A stretch of 64,000 nt of DNA, from positions 10,447 to 74,446 of the forward strand of contig NZ_JBHUQE010000016.1 in NCBI RefSeq assembly GCF_042687825.1. Direction: 5' to 3'. The notes under the pieces are model-generated. The model was not told where the DNA came from and did not search any database. It was given only the letters and a program-made list of their open reading frames with translations. Below, in pieces: positions 40,770 to 50,021 of this stretch; within the stretch, counting starts at the first letter, position 1, and every line of letters begins with the position of its first letter. This stretch comes from Sedimentitalea sp042687825. Its GTDB lineage: Bacteria > Pseudomonadota > Alphaproteobacteria > Rhodobacterales > Rhodobacteraceae. A program made the translations under genes and the position numbers.

Positions 40770-41149
40770 TCGCCCTCGCCCTCCAGCGCGTGGATCTGCA
40801 GGACCTCCAGCGGTACGATGTTCAGGGCGCGACGATGGGTGGCGGCCAGATCGACCTTGGGCGCGCAGCCCTCGTCATGCGCCTGCAGGAACCGCGCGGC
40901 GCACAGACACCAACGGTCGCCGGGCTTGAGACCGGCAAACTGGAACTGGGGTCGGGGCGTGGACAGATCGTTGCCGACATATTTCGAATAGGCCAGGAAT
41001 TCGCCGGTCATCACCGCGCAGACCGTGTGGCTGCCGCGATCCTCGGCGCAGGTGTTGCAATGGCCGTCGCGGAAAAAGCCGGTGACCGGGGCGGTCGAGC
41101 AGGGGGCCAGCGGCGCACCCAGAACGTTGATACTGTCGTCAGGGGTCAT
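40763..41149 (-). CDS. DUF2237 family protein
   Basis: This 128-residue Cys-rich protein matches the DUF2237 pattern (NVLGAPLAPCSTAPVTGFFRDG, quoted in part, then GDRWCLCAARFLQA). The family is widespread with no assigned activity, and conserved Cys suggest metal or redox chemistry. The ATG at 41149 overlaps the end of the preceding serine hydrolase gene by 11 bases. Confidence 0.85.
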   Translation of the reverse strand: MTPDDSINVLGAPLAPCSTAPVTGFFRDGHCNTCAEDRGSHTVCAVMTGEFLAYSKYVGNDLSTPRPQFQFAGLKPGDRWCLCAARFLQAHDEGCAPKVDLAATHRRALNIVPLEVLQIHALEGEGDQ

Positions 41150-42323
41150 GGCTGTCTCCCGAAGGGCTGTTGGCGATCCGGCGCAGCATCGCAACATCGA
41201 AATCCGTGACGCCGGGGTCGCGGAACCGCCGGTCGGCAGCGGTCACGACGATCACGACGCCCCGTGACTGATCAATATAGAGATACTGTCCGTAAATGCC
41301 ACGGCCCATGAACTCGCCGGCATGGGCACCGCGCGGCACATACCAGAAATACCCGTATCCAGTCTGGTCCGGTCTGGTGGGCGCGCTGGCAACCGTGGCC
41401 GCCGCAATCCAGTCGGCGGGCACGACCTGCTGCCCGCCATAGCGCCCGTTCCGCAGGATCATCTGGCCGAACCGGGCATAGTCGCGCGTCGTCATGTTCA
41501 GCCCGCCCAGCACAAAGGCGGCGCCGGTGCCGTCCGTCAGGTAATAGCCGTCCCGTTCCAGACCCAGCGGCGCGATGATCTTTTCGGACAGCAATTCGGC
41601 GATGGGGCGGCCGGTGGCGCCGCGGATCACCATGCCGATTGCATGGGTGTCGATCGAGACATATTTCCAGGTCCGGCCCGGCGCAGCGAACCGACGGGTA
41701 AAGCCGGCGGTAAAGTCGTCCAGCGCGCCGCCCAGCGCGACGACGCGGCCCATTCGTTTGATGTCGGAATTGTTGTCGAGGTAATCCTCGTCAAAGCGCA
41801 CGCCGCTGGTCATGTTCAGCGCCTGACGCAGGCTGACCCCGTCATAGGCGCTGCCTGCCAGTTTCGGGGCGTATCGAGTGACCGGATCGTCCAGCGAGGC
41901 GATCGTGCCCTCAGCGAGCAACACGCCGAACAGGGCCGACAGATAGCTTTTGGCGATCGACCACGAGATACGCCGGTCCGAAGGGCCGGTGCCCAGGTGA
42001 TAGGATTCGTGCCGGATACTGCCGTTCTTGACAACCAGCAACGAGGTGATCCGGCGCGTGGCGATCCATTGCGCGCTTTCCGGCGGCAGGCGGATGGCGG
42101 GACCGTCGGGCAATGCGCTGACCGGCCCCTCGCCGCGTGGCACGGGAACGGTTAGAAAGGCCGCGCCCATATTTGAGAAATTGCCGACGATCCGGTCTTC
42201 GGCGAACAATGTGGTGACCGCCCAAAGCCGCGTCAGTTCCTCGCGCTTCCAGAGGGCTGTCGCGATGACGGCCAGCAGCAGCACCAGCAGCAGCCGGCCC
42301 AGTTGTCTTCCCAAGCGTCGCAT
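41139..42323 (-). CDS. Serine hydrolase, class C beta-lactamase/esterase family
   Basis: This 394-residue protein has an N-terminal membrane anchor or signal (LLLVLLLAVIATALW). The catalytic Ser122-x-x-Lys125 lies in SWSIAKSYLS, with the Tyr motif in KYVSIDTHAIG. The third HxG-type motif appears as GRGIYGQ. Such enzymes are mostly esterases or peptidases rather than true beta-lactamases. The catalytic domain would face the periplasm. It overlaps the DUF2237 gene. Confidence 0.85.
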   Translation of the reverse strand: MRRLGRQLGRLLLVLLLAVIATALWKREELTRLWAVTTLFAEDRIVGNFSNMGAAFLTVPVPRGEGPVSALPDGPAIRLPPESAQWIATRRITSLLVVKNGSIRHESYHLGTGPSDRRISWSIAKSYLSALFGVLLAEGTIASLDDPVTRYAPKLAGSAYDGVSLRQALNMTSGVRFDEDYLDNNSDIKRMGRVVALGGALDDFTAGFTRRFAAPGRTWKYVSIDTHAIGMVIRGATGRPIAELLSEKIIAPLGLERDGYYLTDGTGAAFVLGGLNMTTRDYARFGQMILRNGRYGGQQVVPADWIAAATVASAPTRPDQTGYGYFWYVPRGAHAGEFMGRGIYGQYLYIDQSRGVVIVVTAADRRFRDPGVTDFDVAMLRRIANSPSGDSHDP

Positions 42324-42407
42324 CGCGTGCCTTTCGTGCTTTTGATCAGATGACAGCAGCGGGCCGGTTCAGGCAAGCCGACTCGGCAGCACAGGATCGT
42401 CTGCGGG

Positions 42408-43112
42408 TCAGCGAAACCGGTCGGCCAGTTTCTGCAGCGCCGTGCGTGTGTCCCGGTCCGGGTCAGGCCCCGGGTCGGAGCCCGGGGCGGGGTCGCAGGT
42501 AGCGTCGCGGGCAGGCTTGGCCGGTGCCGTGGTCGACGAGCGCGGCGGCGCGACCCGCAGGGCCACGGCGTTCATGAAACGGCCGTTGTCGCCCAGGGCC
42601 AGGTGGCCGGCGCCGTCCGAGATGCCGCGCAGCAGATCGTCCAGCCAATCCGCATCGGCCTTGGCAAAATCGCGCAGCACGTAGCCGGCGACCATCTCCT
42701 TGCGCCCGGGGTGACCGATGCCCAGACGCACCCGGTCGTAGCCTTCGCCGATATGGGCGTGCAGCGAGCGCAGCCCGTTGTGACCGGCATGGCCGCCCCC
42801 CTGCTTGACCCGCGCCTTGCCGGGGGCCAGGTCCAGGTCGTCATGCAACACCGTGACATCGGCCGGGGTCAGCTTGAAGAACCGCATCGCCTCGCCCACG
42901 GACTGGCCGGAATTGTTCATGAAGGTCTCGGGCTTGAGCAGCACCACCTTTTCGCCACCCAAACGGCCTTCGGAGATGCGGCCCTGGAACTTGGCCTTCC
43001 AGGGGCCGAACCCGTGATCCCCGGCGATGCGGTCAACCGCCATGAATCCGATATTATGTCGGTTCCCTGCATATTTCGCCCCGGGATTTCCCAATCCGAC
43101 AATCAGTTTCAT
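42408..43112 (-). CDS. pth: Peptidyl-tRNA hydrolase
   Basis: This 234-residue enzyme releases tRNA from peptidyl-tRNA drop-off products. The N-terminal GLGNPGAKYAGNRHNIGF contains catalytic His19, and HDDLDLAPG contains the partner Asp. The standard domain ends near residue 190. A further ~45 residues rich in Pro, Asp and Ala form an unusual disordered tail ending in a short helix (ALQKLADRF). The neighbour rplY lies upstream with a terminator between. Confidence 0.95.
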   Translation of the reverse strand: MKLIVGLGNPGAKYAGNRHNIGFMAVDRIAGDHGFGPWKAKFQGRISEGRLGGEKVVLLKPETFMNNSGQSVGEAMRFFKLTPADVTVLHDDLDLAPGKARVKQGGGHAGHNGLRSLHAHIGEGYDRVRLGIGHPGRKEMVAGYVLRDFAKADADWLDDLLRGISDGAGHLALGDNGRFMNAVALRVAPPRSSTTAPAKPARDATCDPAPGSDPGPDPDRDTRTALQKLADRFR

Positions 43113-43257
43113 GATCTACCTCGCCGCGCGTTGGAATGTTGCCGTCATGCCCGATAGCGCGGTGATTTTCCAGCCCCGCCCCGTGATCCAAGCGGACAAT
43201 CCGGTTGTCCGGACCCGCGTCCCTGCGGTCGGTCATTGCCGTCCGGTGCAGCGCAAC

Positions 43258-43284
43258 GAAAAACGGGGCCCTGAAGGGCCCCGT
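43258..43284 (-). terminator. Intrinsic terminator after rplY (minus strand)
   Basis: ACGGGGCCC (43263-43271) pairs with GGGCCCCGT (43276-43284) around the TGAA tetraloop. On the minus strand the stem is followed by TTTTT. It lies 26 bases after the rplY stop and before pth. Confidence 0.9.
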
Positions 43285-43309
43285 CGAACATTCGGTACTG
43301 TTGTGCGGA

Positions 43310-43957
43310 TCAGTCTTCGACGTTGATTGCCTCGACCTCGTCGGCGGCCACTTCGTCTTCGTCTTCTTCGCTTTCCGACGAGCGCAGCCCAGAGGGCGCG
43401 GACACGTTGGCGATGACGAAATCGCGGTCGATGGTCGGCTTGGCGCCGGTGGGCAGGGTCACTGCCGAAATCGACACGTTGTCGCCGATTTCAAGCCCGG
43501 ACACGTCGATGGTGATGTGATCGGGAATGTCACCCGCGGTAACCATCAACTCGACCTCGGGACGGATCAGGGTCAGAACCCCGCCTTTTTTCAGTCCCGG
43601 CGACACGTCCTCGCCGACCACTTCGACGGGGATGAACAGGTTGATCTTGGTGGTGCGGCGCAGGCGCATCAGGTCCAGATGCGTCGGCAAATCCTTGACC
43701 ACATCGCGCTGCACATCGCGACAGATGACCCGGACGTCCTCATGGCCGTCGACCTTGAGATTGAACAGGGTGGACTTGAACCGCCCCTGCTTGAGCCGCG
43801 TCAACAGGGCGTTGAACGGGATGTTGATCGGCAGCGGGTCAGTGTCGCCACCAAAAACGATTCCGGGAACCTTGCCGTCGCGGCGTGCCTGACGAGCGGC
43901 GCCCTTGCCTGTCCCCGTCCGTTCCTCGGCGTGAAGATCTGGGATCTCTCCGGCCAT
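43310..43957 (-). CDS. rplY: 50S ribosomal protein L25 (CTC form)
   Basis: This 215-residue protein has an N-terminal 5S-rRNA-binding L25 domain (RTGTGKGAARQARRDGKVPGI, in part) and a C-terminal beta CTC domain. The acidic tail ESEEDEDEVAADEVE is typical of alphaproteobacterial L25. It has its own terminator. The sequence upstream to 44324 lacks a clear gene. Confidence 0.95.
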   Translation of the reverse strand: MAGEIPDLHAEERTGTGKGAARQARRDGKVPGIVFGGDTDPLPINIPFNALLTRLKQGRFKSTLFNLKVDGHEDVRVICRDVQRDVVKDLPTHLDLMRLRRTTKINLFIPVEVVGEDVSPGLKKGGVLTLIRPEVELMVTAGDIPDHITIDVSGLEIGDNVSISAVTLPTGAKPTIDRDFVIANVSAPSGLRSSESEEDEDEVAADEVEAINVED

Positions 43958-44324
43958 GATATTTCTCCAAAGTTAGGGCGGGGATCCTCCAAGGCTGTAT
44001 CCCCGCGTGAAGCCGCGCGTATAGACCGGAAATCGCGCTTTGAAAAGGACCAATCCGTTCGCCGGAACACCAACTTCAGGCGCCCGCCTCGCCCCGGGCG
44101 CGCCAGTCCGGACCAACGGGGCGCCCAACGCTTCGCTTTGTCCAAAAGCATCGGCCAATTCGCGCCGCCCTTTCTGCGGCTCCTGCCTTGCCGAGACTTC
44201 AGGCCAAAGAACGATAACGTCGGTATCGAGCCCAAGGCGGACCCGTTGCGGGTTGGACGAATGCCAGCTTCGGTGGAATGTGCTAATATCGCAGCGTTTG
44301 TCCCGTTTGAAAAAAGATTGCACG
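43958..44324. other. Intergenic sequence upstream of rplY and the pentapeptide-repeat gene
   Basis: These 367 bases carry the promoters of two divergent genes. Open frames exist on both strands (for example 43973-44323 minus), but they overlap heavily, lack ribosome sites and show no recognisable protein, so I see no gene here. Confidence 0.5.
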
Positions 44325-46214
44325 ATGCCTGACCACAGCCAGACTCAGGTGCTAAAAAGGATTAGCACCGTCACAAAAGTAGCTCGGACGACTTGGTTCA
44401 CGTATCTAATTACGCTGGCTTTCGTTACGGTCACACTGCTGGATGTCGAGGATGTAGACTTTTTCGCTCTCGACCGTGGGGCCGAGCTTCCGCTAATCGG
44501 TGTCTCCGTGCCTGTTCCACTCTTTTTCTTGTTTGGCGCGGGTATCGTCACTGCGGTGAATATCTATATTCATGTCTTTCTTGAAAAGCTTTGGCGCGGT
44601 CTGGCGCAACTGCCATCGTGCATCGACGACCAAAGAGTTGCCTCACAGATCGAGCCTTGGCTTGTATCGGAATTTGCTCTGCACGTGCGGCGGTGGCGCC
44701 GTCCAGATGAACCGCCATGTATCGAGTCCAGCCCGCTCGGCATTCTTGGTGTCGTCGCATCGGCGACATTGCTCTACATCGCGGGGCCGGCGCTTCTAGT
44801 ATCATTGTGGTATCGGTCGCAGCCAGCCCATGATTGGCTGCTCACATTGCCGATATCCGTGATGCTTACATTTGCGATTTGGACTACGTGGACGAGCCTG
44901 TCGGCCCTCAGGGAACGAATGGACCCCGGTGAACATCCCAAGTCGGGTTTTCTGCGTATTCGCCCAGTGGCAACCGTAGTTCTCGCTGTTGCGGTCATGA
45001 CGGTTTCACTTCTGCGAACGACATGGGATGTCGCTGAGGCCGGCACACCGCGTTATCCTGAAGATAGCTCTCCGCTTGGTGCTATCCTCAATTGGTTTCG
45101 CCCGGTCCCCGCAAATCTTTTCGAGGCGCGACTCACCAGTCTCCCGCCCGATTGGCGCGATCGGGATACCGCACGCCAACGATTTTATTCGGAGTGGTGT
45201 GATAGGCCGGGTCAAGCCGAATGCGAGGCCGACCTGGCTTGGCCCGACCGTTTCGAAAGGGAATGGCGTGCGCTCCGGGCCGACTACCTGGCTGCACTTC
45301 CAAAGCCAAGTCTGCAAGGCAGAGACCTTGCCTTCGCCAATCTTGCAGGCGTCTTTGCACCCGGAATAGACCTTCGTGGCGCAAACCTGTCTGGCGCCCG
45401 TCTAGATGAGGCGGTGCTTGAGGGGGCAAACCTCTCGATTTTGGAACTAGGTAGTGGAGACTCGCGTCACACGCTGCTTCGTGGGGTCACCCTCAACCGG
45501 ACGGACCTTACCGCCGTTGATCTCAGTGGGGCTGTTCTGCATGGTGCAGAGATGAACAACACCGTTCTTAGGGAAGCGACCCTGGAGGATGTCGATCTCC
45601 GCGCAAGCTGGCTGCTTCGCCCTGATGTTAGTGGCGCGCGGCTTATCGGTATCGACCTTCGGTACAGTGCCGTCATCGGCGCAAATATCCCTGCTAGATG
45701 CGAGTCCTATCTCGGCGAAGCGTTTAACTCGCGGACTTTGCGACATGTCATGGAGCGAAATGAAATCAGTCAGACCATTTTGCCCTACTGTGCCACTGAG
45801 AATCTGAAAGCCCTTCGTACGTTCCACGACGTGGATCTGGCGATGGCTGCCTTGCGTTTCCTGGACCTTAAGTTTCTGGGTTCAGGCATGGCGAGCAATC
45901 AAGTCGAAATTGCAGGTGCGTTCGCGGACAGATCCGTAGACTTGCCGTCCTGGAGAAAAGATTACCTTCCAAGCATCGCGCCCGGCCGCAATTCCGACCG
46001 GTGCTTTTTTGGCCGCTGGCGAGCACTTATAGAAGCACGTCGCTTACCCTGGCCCCCTAGCGCAGCGATTGGCAATCAGATGATTGTCGCTTCGGTCAAG
46101 TGGAGCCGCTCCCCGTTTCATGGCGGGGTCGCCACGGTGTCAAACGGCAAGGTCGCGGATGTACCACCAATCCTGCCTGACGAAGAGTGTACGAAGTCAT
46201 ATCAGAGCAACTGA
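44325..46214 (+). CDS. Membrane-anchored pentapeptide-repeat protein
   Basis: This is a 629-residue protein. The N-terminal ~240 residues hold about five transmembrane segments (including TWFTYLITLAFVTVTLL, PVPLFFLFGAGIVTAVNIYI and ATVVLAVAVMTVSLL). Residues about 328-455 are pentapeptide repeats of the A(D/N)LxX type (DLRGANLSGARLDEAVLEGA) that should form a right-handed beta-helix in the cytosol. The C-terminus has several Cys and no recognised domain. GC is clearly lower than in the flanking rplY and trpA, suggesting acquisition. The ATG at 44325 is chosen because the upstream frame lacks coding character. Function is unknown. Confidence 0.78.
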   Translation: MPDHSQTQVLKRISTVTKVARTTWFTYLITLAFVTVTLLDVEDVDFFALDRGAELPLIGVSVPVPLFFLFGAGIVTAVNIYIHVFLEKLWRGLAQLPSCIDDQRVASQIEPWLVSEFALHVRRWRRPDEPPCIESSPLGILGVVASATLLYIAGPALLVSLWYRSQPAHDWLLTLPISVMLTFAIWTTWTSLSALRERMDPGEHPKSGFLRIRPVATVVLAVAVMTVSLLRTTWDVAEAGTPRYPEDSSPLGAILNWFRPVPANLFEARLTSLPPDWRDRDTARQRFYSEWCDRPGQAECEADLAWPDRFEREWRALRADYLAALPKPSLQGRDLAFANLAGVFAPGIDLRGANLSGARLDEAVLEGANLSILELGSGDSRHTLLRGVTLNRTDLTAVDLSGAVLHGAEMNNTVLREATLEDVDLRASWLLRPDVSGARLIGIDLRYSAVIGANIPARCESYLGEAFNSRTLRHVMERNEISQTILPYCATENLKALRTFHDVDLAMAALRFLDLKFLGSGMASNQVEIAGAFADRSVDLPSWRKDYLPSIAPGRNSDRCFFGRWRALIEARRLPWPPSAAIGNQMIVASVKWSRSPFHGGVATVSNGKVADVPPILPDEECTKSYQSN

Positions 46215-46562
46215 TCTTTTTGAGTATCCGCAAGACTCACAGGAAGATTTCTCATGATCTGAATTTCGATCAGTAACTGTGAGGGCACCCCTTATCAAAC
46301 ATCCGTGCTTTGCTGACCTTGGTTGAGTGCGCAGCGAAAGTTCACTCCCTCTGCACAGCCGACCTATGGGATCACGATCTTGCGCATCTCGTTTCGTACG
46401 AAATCGGATAATCGGTGTTTCAGCTTTGTACACTGCGAGCGAAACGGGCCGAAGCGGGGGTGCGTTGTGGGCGTCGGTGTGGTTGCAGCGGTCGGAAAGA
46501 CTGCCTGTTCCGTGACCTGCCCAAGGACCGCCCGGTGCTGGCGGGCGAACAGTCGTGGCGCG
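46215..46562. other. 348-base low-GC intergenic sequence
   Basis: No convincing gene is seen. A 78-codon minus-strand frame (46197-46433) is Arg/Ser-rich, overlaps the preceding gene and has no family resemblance. The stretch probably belongs to the same insertion as the pentapeptide-repeat gene. Confidence 0.5.
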
Positions 46563-47354
46563 CTAGACGTCGTGTGCCCCGTCTGCGAGAGATTTGACAA
46601 AGGCGAGCACCTCGTCGGCCGGCTCACCCGCCGCGATCCGTGACACGATGGCCGAGCCGACCACGGCGCCATCGGCGACGCTGGCGATGGCGCGGGACTT
46701 TTCCGGGGTGTTGATGCCAAAGCCGACGATCACCGGCAGATCGGTCCGCGCCTTGATCCGGGCCACCTCGGGCGCGACATCCGTGGCTTTGGCCTCGGCC
46801 GCGCCGGTAATTCCGGTGATCGACACGTAATAGACAAAGCCCGACGTGTTCTGCAGCACCTTGGGCAGGCGCTTGTCATCGGTGGTCGGGGTGGCCAGCC
46901 GGATAAAGTTCAGCCCCGCCGCCTGGGCCGGGATGCACAGTTCCGCGTCTTCCTCGGGCGGCAGATCGACCACGATCAGCCCGTCGATTCCGGCGGCTTT
47001 GGCCTCGTCGAGAAACCGGTCGACGCCGCGGCTGTAGATCGGGTTGTAATAGCCCATCAGCACGATCGGGGTGGTGTCGTCGGTCTGGCGGAATTCGGTG
47101 GCCAGCGCCAGCGTGCGCTGCAGCGTCATACCGGCCTCCAGAGCCCGCTGGCCAGCCAGCTGGATGGTCGGTCCGTCCGCCATCGGGTCGGTGAAGGGCA
47201 GGCCCAGTTCGATGATGTCCACACCGGCGGCGGGCAGGCCCCTGACCACCTCAAGCGAGCGGTCGTAATCCGGGTCCCCGGCCATCACATAGGCGACAAA
47301 GGCCTTTTTGCCCCGCGCGGCGAGATCGGCGAATTTTGCATCGATACGGGTCAT
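46563..47354 (-). CDS. trpA: Tryptophan synthase alpha chain
   Basis: This 263-residue TIM-barrel subunit cleaves indole-glycerol phosphate. Catalytic Glu49 (IIELGLPF) and Asp60 (DPMADGP) are present, with the phosphate loop VGFGINTPEK. The ATG at 47354 has AAGGAG 8 bases upstream, so the 18-residue longer frame is rejected. It is separated from trpFB and on the opposite strand. Confidence 0.96.
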   Translation of the reverse strand: MTRIDAKFADLAARGKKAFVAYVMAGDPDYDRSLEVVRGLPAAGVDIIELGLPFTDPMADGPTIQLAGQRALEAGMTLQRTLALATEFRQTDDTTPIVLMGYYNPIYSRGVDRFLDEAKAAGIDGLIVVDLPPEEDAELCIPAQAAGLNFIRLATPTTDDKRLPKVLQNTSGFVYYVSITGITGAAEAKATDVAPEVARIKARTDLPVIVGFGINTPEKSRAIASVADGAVVGSAIVSRIAAGEPADEVLAFVKSLADGAHDV

Positions 47355-47431
47355 CGGCGGGCTCCTTCTGGCTGATCGTGCCATGCCAAATGCAGGGGCG
47401 GAAATCAATGCATCTTCGCAGGTTGCCCGGC

Positions 47432-48586
47432 TCAGCCCGGCGCAAACACCGGGGTCGGACCGGAAACACCCCGGAGAACCGGCGTTGCGGCCAGGGCCGA
47501 GGGGCCGTCCAGCCGGTCGGCCACCGCCTGGGAATACAGCAGCGGTTTCCGCAGGTCGCGGCAGGCGCCCTCGATCCGGGCGGCAATGTTGACCGCCTGT
47601 CCGAGTACGGTGAAATCGATGCGGGTCTGCGAGCCGATATTGCCATAGAGAACGTCGCCGAAATGCAGGCCGATGCCGAATTCCAGCGGTAGTTCGTTGA
47701 CCAGCGCCGCCTGTGCCGCCCGCAGGGCCTGACCGCAGGCCTGGTGCCCGGTTTCGTCGTCTGTGCCGGTCTCAAATATCGCCAGCACCCCGTCGCCGAT
47801 GAATTTCAGGATCTCGCCGCCGTGATCCTCGACCGGGCCGGCCAGACATTCGAAATAGCGGTTGGCCAGTGCCAGCACCTGATCGGCGGGTTTCGCCGCG
47901 TTCAGCCCCGTCCAGCCGCGGATGTCGCTGAACAGGATCGCCGCCGGGATGGTTTCGATATCGCCGCGCGTGATCTGGCCGCCCAGAACCCGCCGTGCGG
48001 TGCGCCGGCCCAGATACGCCTCGGCCACGGCCAGCGCGACGCGGCGCGCCGAAAATACCTCGGCGATCGGGCCCAGCACCCCGGCGACCATCCGGAAATT
48101 TCCCAGATCGAGGTCCGAAAACCCCTGCGGATCATCGGTTGCAATCAGCAGGATCGCCCGGTTGCCGTCGGAAAAGGGCATCGGCAACCCGTAGTAGTCC
48201 GTCGCACCCCGCGCCTTGAGTTCATGCAGAATCTCGTGATCGGCCTGCCCCAGCGGGTCCAAAAGCCGCTTGCGATAGGGCGCGCGGGTCCGGTTGATGA
48301 ATTGCATCGGGCTGCCGATATAAGCGGGGCTCTGCTCGATGCCGTGCAGGGTTCGGACCGGCTCGATGGCTTTGACATCGCGTTCCCAGGCCGAGGTGAC
48401 CGCGGTGATCAACGGGTGCAATGTGCGCGATGCCAGGCGCAGCCGCCAGACCGGCGCACCGGCCTGCAGCAGCCGGTCGCCCAGGGCCGGCACCATGTCG
48501 TCCAGCCCATCAAGGAACCGGCCCTGATCCAGCAGCCAGTCGATGACCGGCCGGGCGTTCCAGCCCTGTTCGTCAAAACGGGTCAT
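47432..48586 (-). CDS. Class III adenylate/guanylate cyclase domain protein
   Basis: This is a 384-residue protein. The C-terminal ~190 residues form a class III nucleotide cyclase with both metal-binding Asp motifs (LFSDIRGWT, then KFIGDGVLAIF). Later come the FGDVLYGNIG and VLGQAVNIAARIE segments typical of active bacterial cyclases. The N-terminal ~190 residues look like a GAF-type sensor (ATDYYGLPMPFSDGNRAILLIA, in part). It has no membrane segment, so it is a soluble cAMP (or cGMP) producer with an unknown input. It is convergent with ychF's upstream region. Confidence 0.88.
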   Translation of the reverse strand: MTRFDEQGWNARPVIDWLLDQGRFLDGLDDMVPALGDRLLQAGAPVWRLRLASRTLHPLITAVTSAWERDVKAIEPVRTLHGIEQSPAYIGSPMQFINRTRAPYRKRLLDPLGQADHEILHELKARGATDYYGLPMPFSDGNRAILLIATDDPQGFSDLDLGNFRMVAGVLGPIAEVFSARRVALAVAEAYLGRRTARRVLGGQITRGDIETIPAAILFSDIRGWTGLNAAKPADQVLALANRYFECLAGPVEDHGGEILKFIGDGVLAIFETGTDDETGHQACGQALRAAQAALVNELPLEFGIGLHFGDVLYGNIGSQTRIDFTVLGQAVNIAARIEGACRDLRKPLLYSQAVADRLDGPSALAATPVLRGVSGPTPVFAPG

Positions 48587-48729
48587 GGCGCCCAGCCTAC
48601 CATACCGGCTCTGCCGGGGGCGCGCGACATGACCGCGCCACGCGACGCCCGGCTTGAGTCGGGAAACCGGCGCTTGCGCGTCCGATGCGCGGACCTTAGA
48701 AGCGGCGCGAACTGTGAGCGGAGGCCATC

Positions 48730-49827
48730 GTGGGTTTTAAAATGGGAATCGTCGGGCTGCCCAATGTCGGCAAGTCTACCCTGTTCAATGCGTTGACCCG
48801 GACGGCGGCGGCCCAGGCCGCGAATTTTCCGTTCTGCACCATCGAGCCCAATGTCGGCGAGGTCGCCGTGCCTGACGTTCGTCTGGACAAGCTGGCGGCG
48901 ATTGCCGGGTCCAAGCAGATCATTCCGACGCGCATGACCTTCGTCGATATCGCCGGGTTGGTCAAAGGCGCCTCCAAGGGCGAGGGGCTGGGCAACCAGT
49001 TCCTGGCCAATATCCGCGAGGTCGATGCCATTGCCCATGTCCTGCGGTGTTTCGAGGATGGCGACGTGACCCATGTCGAGGGCCGGGTCGATCCGGTGGC
49101 GGATGCGGAAACCATCGAGACGGAACTGATGCTGGCGGATATCGAAAGCATCGAAAAGCGCCTGCAGGGGCTGGTGCGCAAGGTGCGCGGCGGGGACAAG
49201 GATGCGGTACAGCAGCACCGGCTGCTGAAACAAGCGCTGGCGGTTCTGGAACAGGGCCAGCCCGCGCGGGTAGTTCAGGTCGATGACGAGGACCGCCGCG
49301 CCTGGAAGCTGTTGCAGCTGTTGACCACGAAACCGGTGCTTTACGTCTGTAATGTCGGCGAGGCCGAGGCCGCCACGGGCAACGAATACTCCACGAAAGT
49401 GGCCGAGATGGCCGCGGCCCAGGGCAATGCCCATGTCATCATCAGCGCCCAGATCGAGGAAGAAATCAGCCAGTTGGACCCGGAAGAGGCGCAGATGTTC
49501 CTTGAGGAAATGGGCCTGCACGAGGCAGGCCTGGACCGGCTGATCCGCGCCGGATACGACCTGTTGCACCTGGAAACCTATTTCACCGTCGGCCCGAAAG
49601 AGGCCCGCGCCTGGACCATCCGCACCGGCACCGCCGCGCCGCAGGCCGCCGGCGTGATCCATGGGGACTTCGAAAAGGGATTCATCCGGGCCGAGACCAT
49701 CGCCTATGACGACTTTGTCGCTCTGGGGGGCGAACAGGGCGCGAAAGAGGCCGGCAAGATGCGCGCCGAGGGCAAGGGGTATGTTGTCCGGGACGGCGAC
49801 GTGCTGCATTTTCTGTTCAACACCTGA
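48730..49827 (+). CDS. ychF: Ribosome-associated ATPase YchF/EngD
   Basis: This 365-residue Obg-family P-loop protein has G1 GLPNVGKST (9-17), Switch DIAGLVKGASKGEGLGN and, in place of NKxD, the sequence YVCNVGE, the hallmark of ATP rather than GTP specificity. The TGS domain closes the C-terminus. The GTG at 48730 with GGAGG 6 bases upstream is preferred. An ATG at 48742 is the alternative. Confidence 0.95.
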   Translation: MGFKMGIVGLPNVGKSTLFNALTRTAAAQAANFPFCTIEPNVGEVAVPDVRLDKLAAIAGSKQIIPTRMTFVDIAGLVKGASKGEGLGNQFLANIREVDAIAHVLRCFEDGDVTHVEGRVDPVADAETIETELMLADIESIEKRLQGLVRKVRGGDKDAVQQHRLLKQALAVLEQGQPARVVQVDDEDRRAWKLLQLLTTKPVLYVCNVGEAEAATGNEYSTKVAEMAAAQGNAHVIISAQIEEEISQLDPEEAQMFLEEMGLHEAGLDRLIRAGYDLLHLETYFTVGPKEARAWTIRTGTAAPQAAGVIHGDFEKGFIRAETIAYDDFVALGGEQGAKEAGKMRAEGKGYVVRDGDVLHFLFNT

Positions 49828-50021
49828 TTGATCCGGTTCAACATCCGTTTGACCAGCCTCGGGAAAACGGGCGCGGCAAAATGCGTGCTGCACCCGTTCC
49901 CGCGAGTGGTGCCCGGATGCTCGGGGGGTGAGCCTCCGGTACGGCATCAGTCTTGCGTGGAACCAGCGCGCAAAGCAAAACACCCGTCATCACTAGCGCG
50001 TGTCCGGGCCGCGACGGGCGC

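Noticed and set aside
43973..44323. Minus-strand frame upstream of rplY
   Set aside because: It shows no recognisable protein and competes with an overlapping frame. It is probably non-coding sequence with few stops because of GC content.
46197..46433. 78-codon minus-strand frame after the pentapeptide-repeat gene
   Set aside because: It overlaps the preceding gene, has no ribosome site and no coding character.
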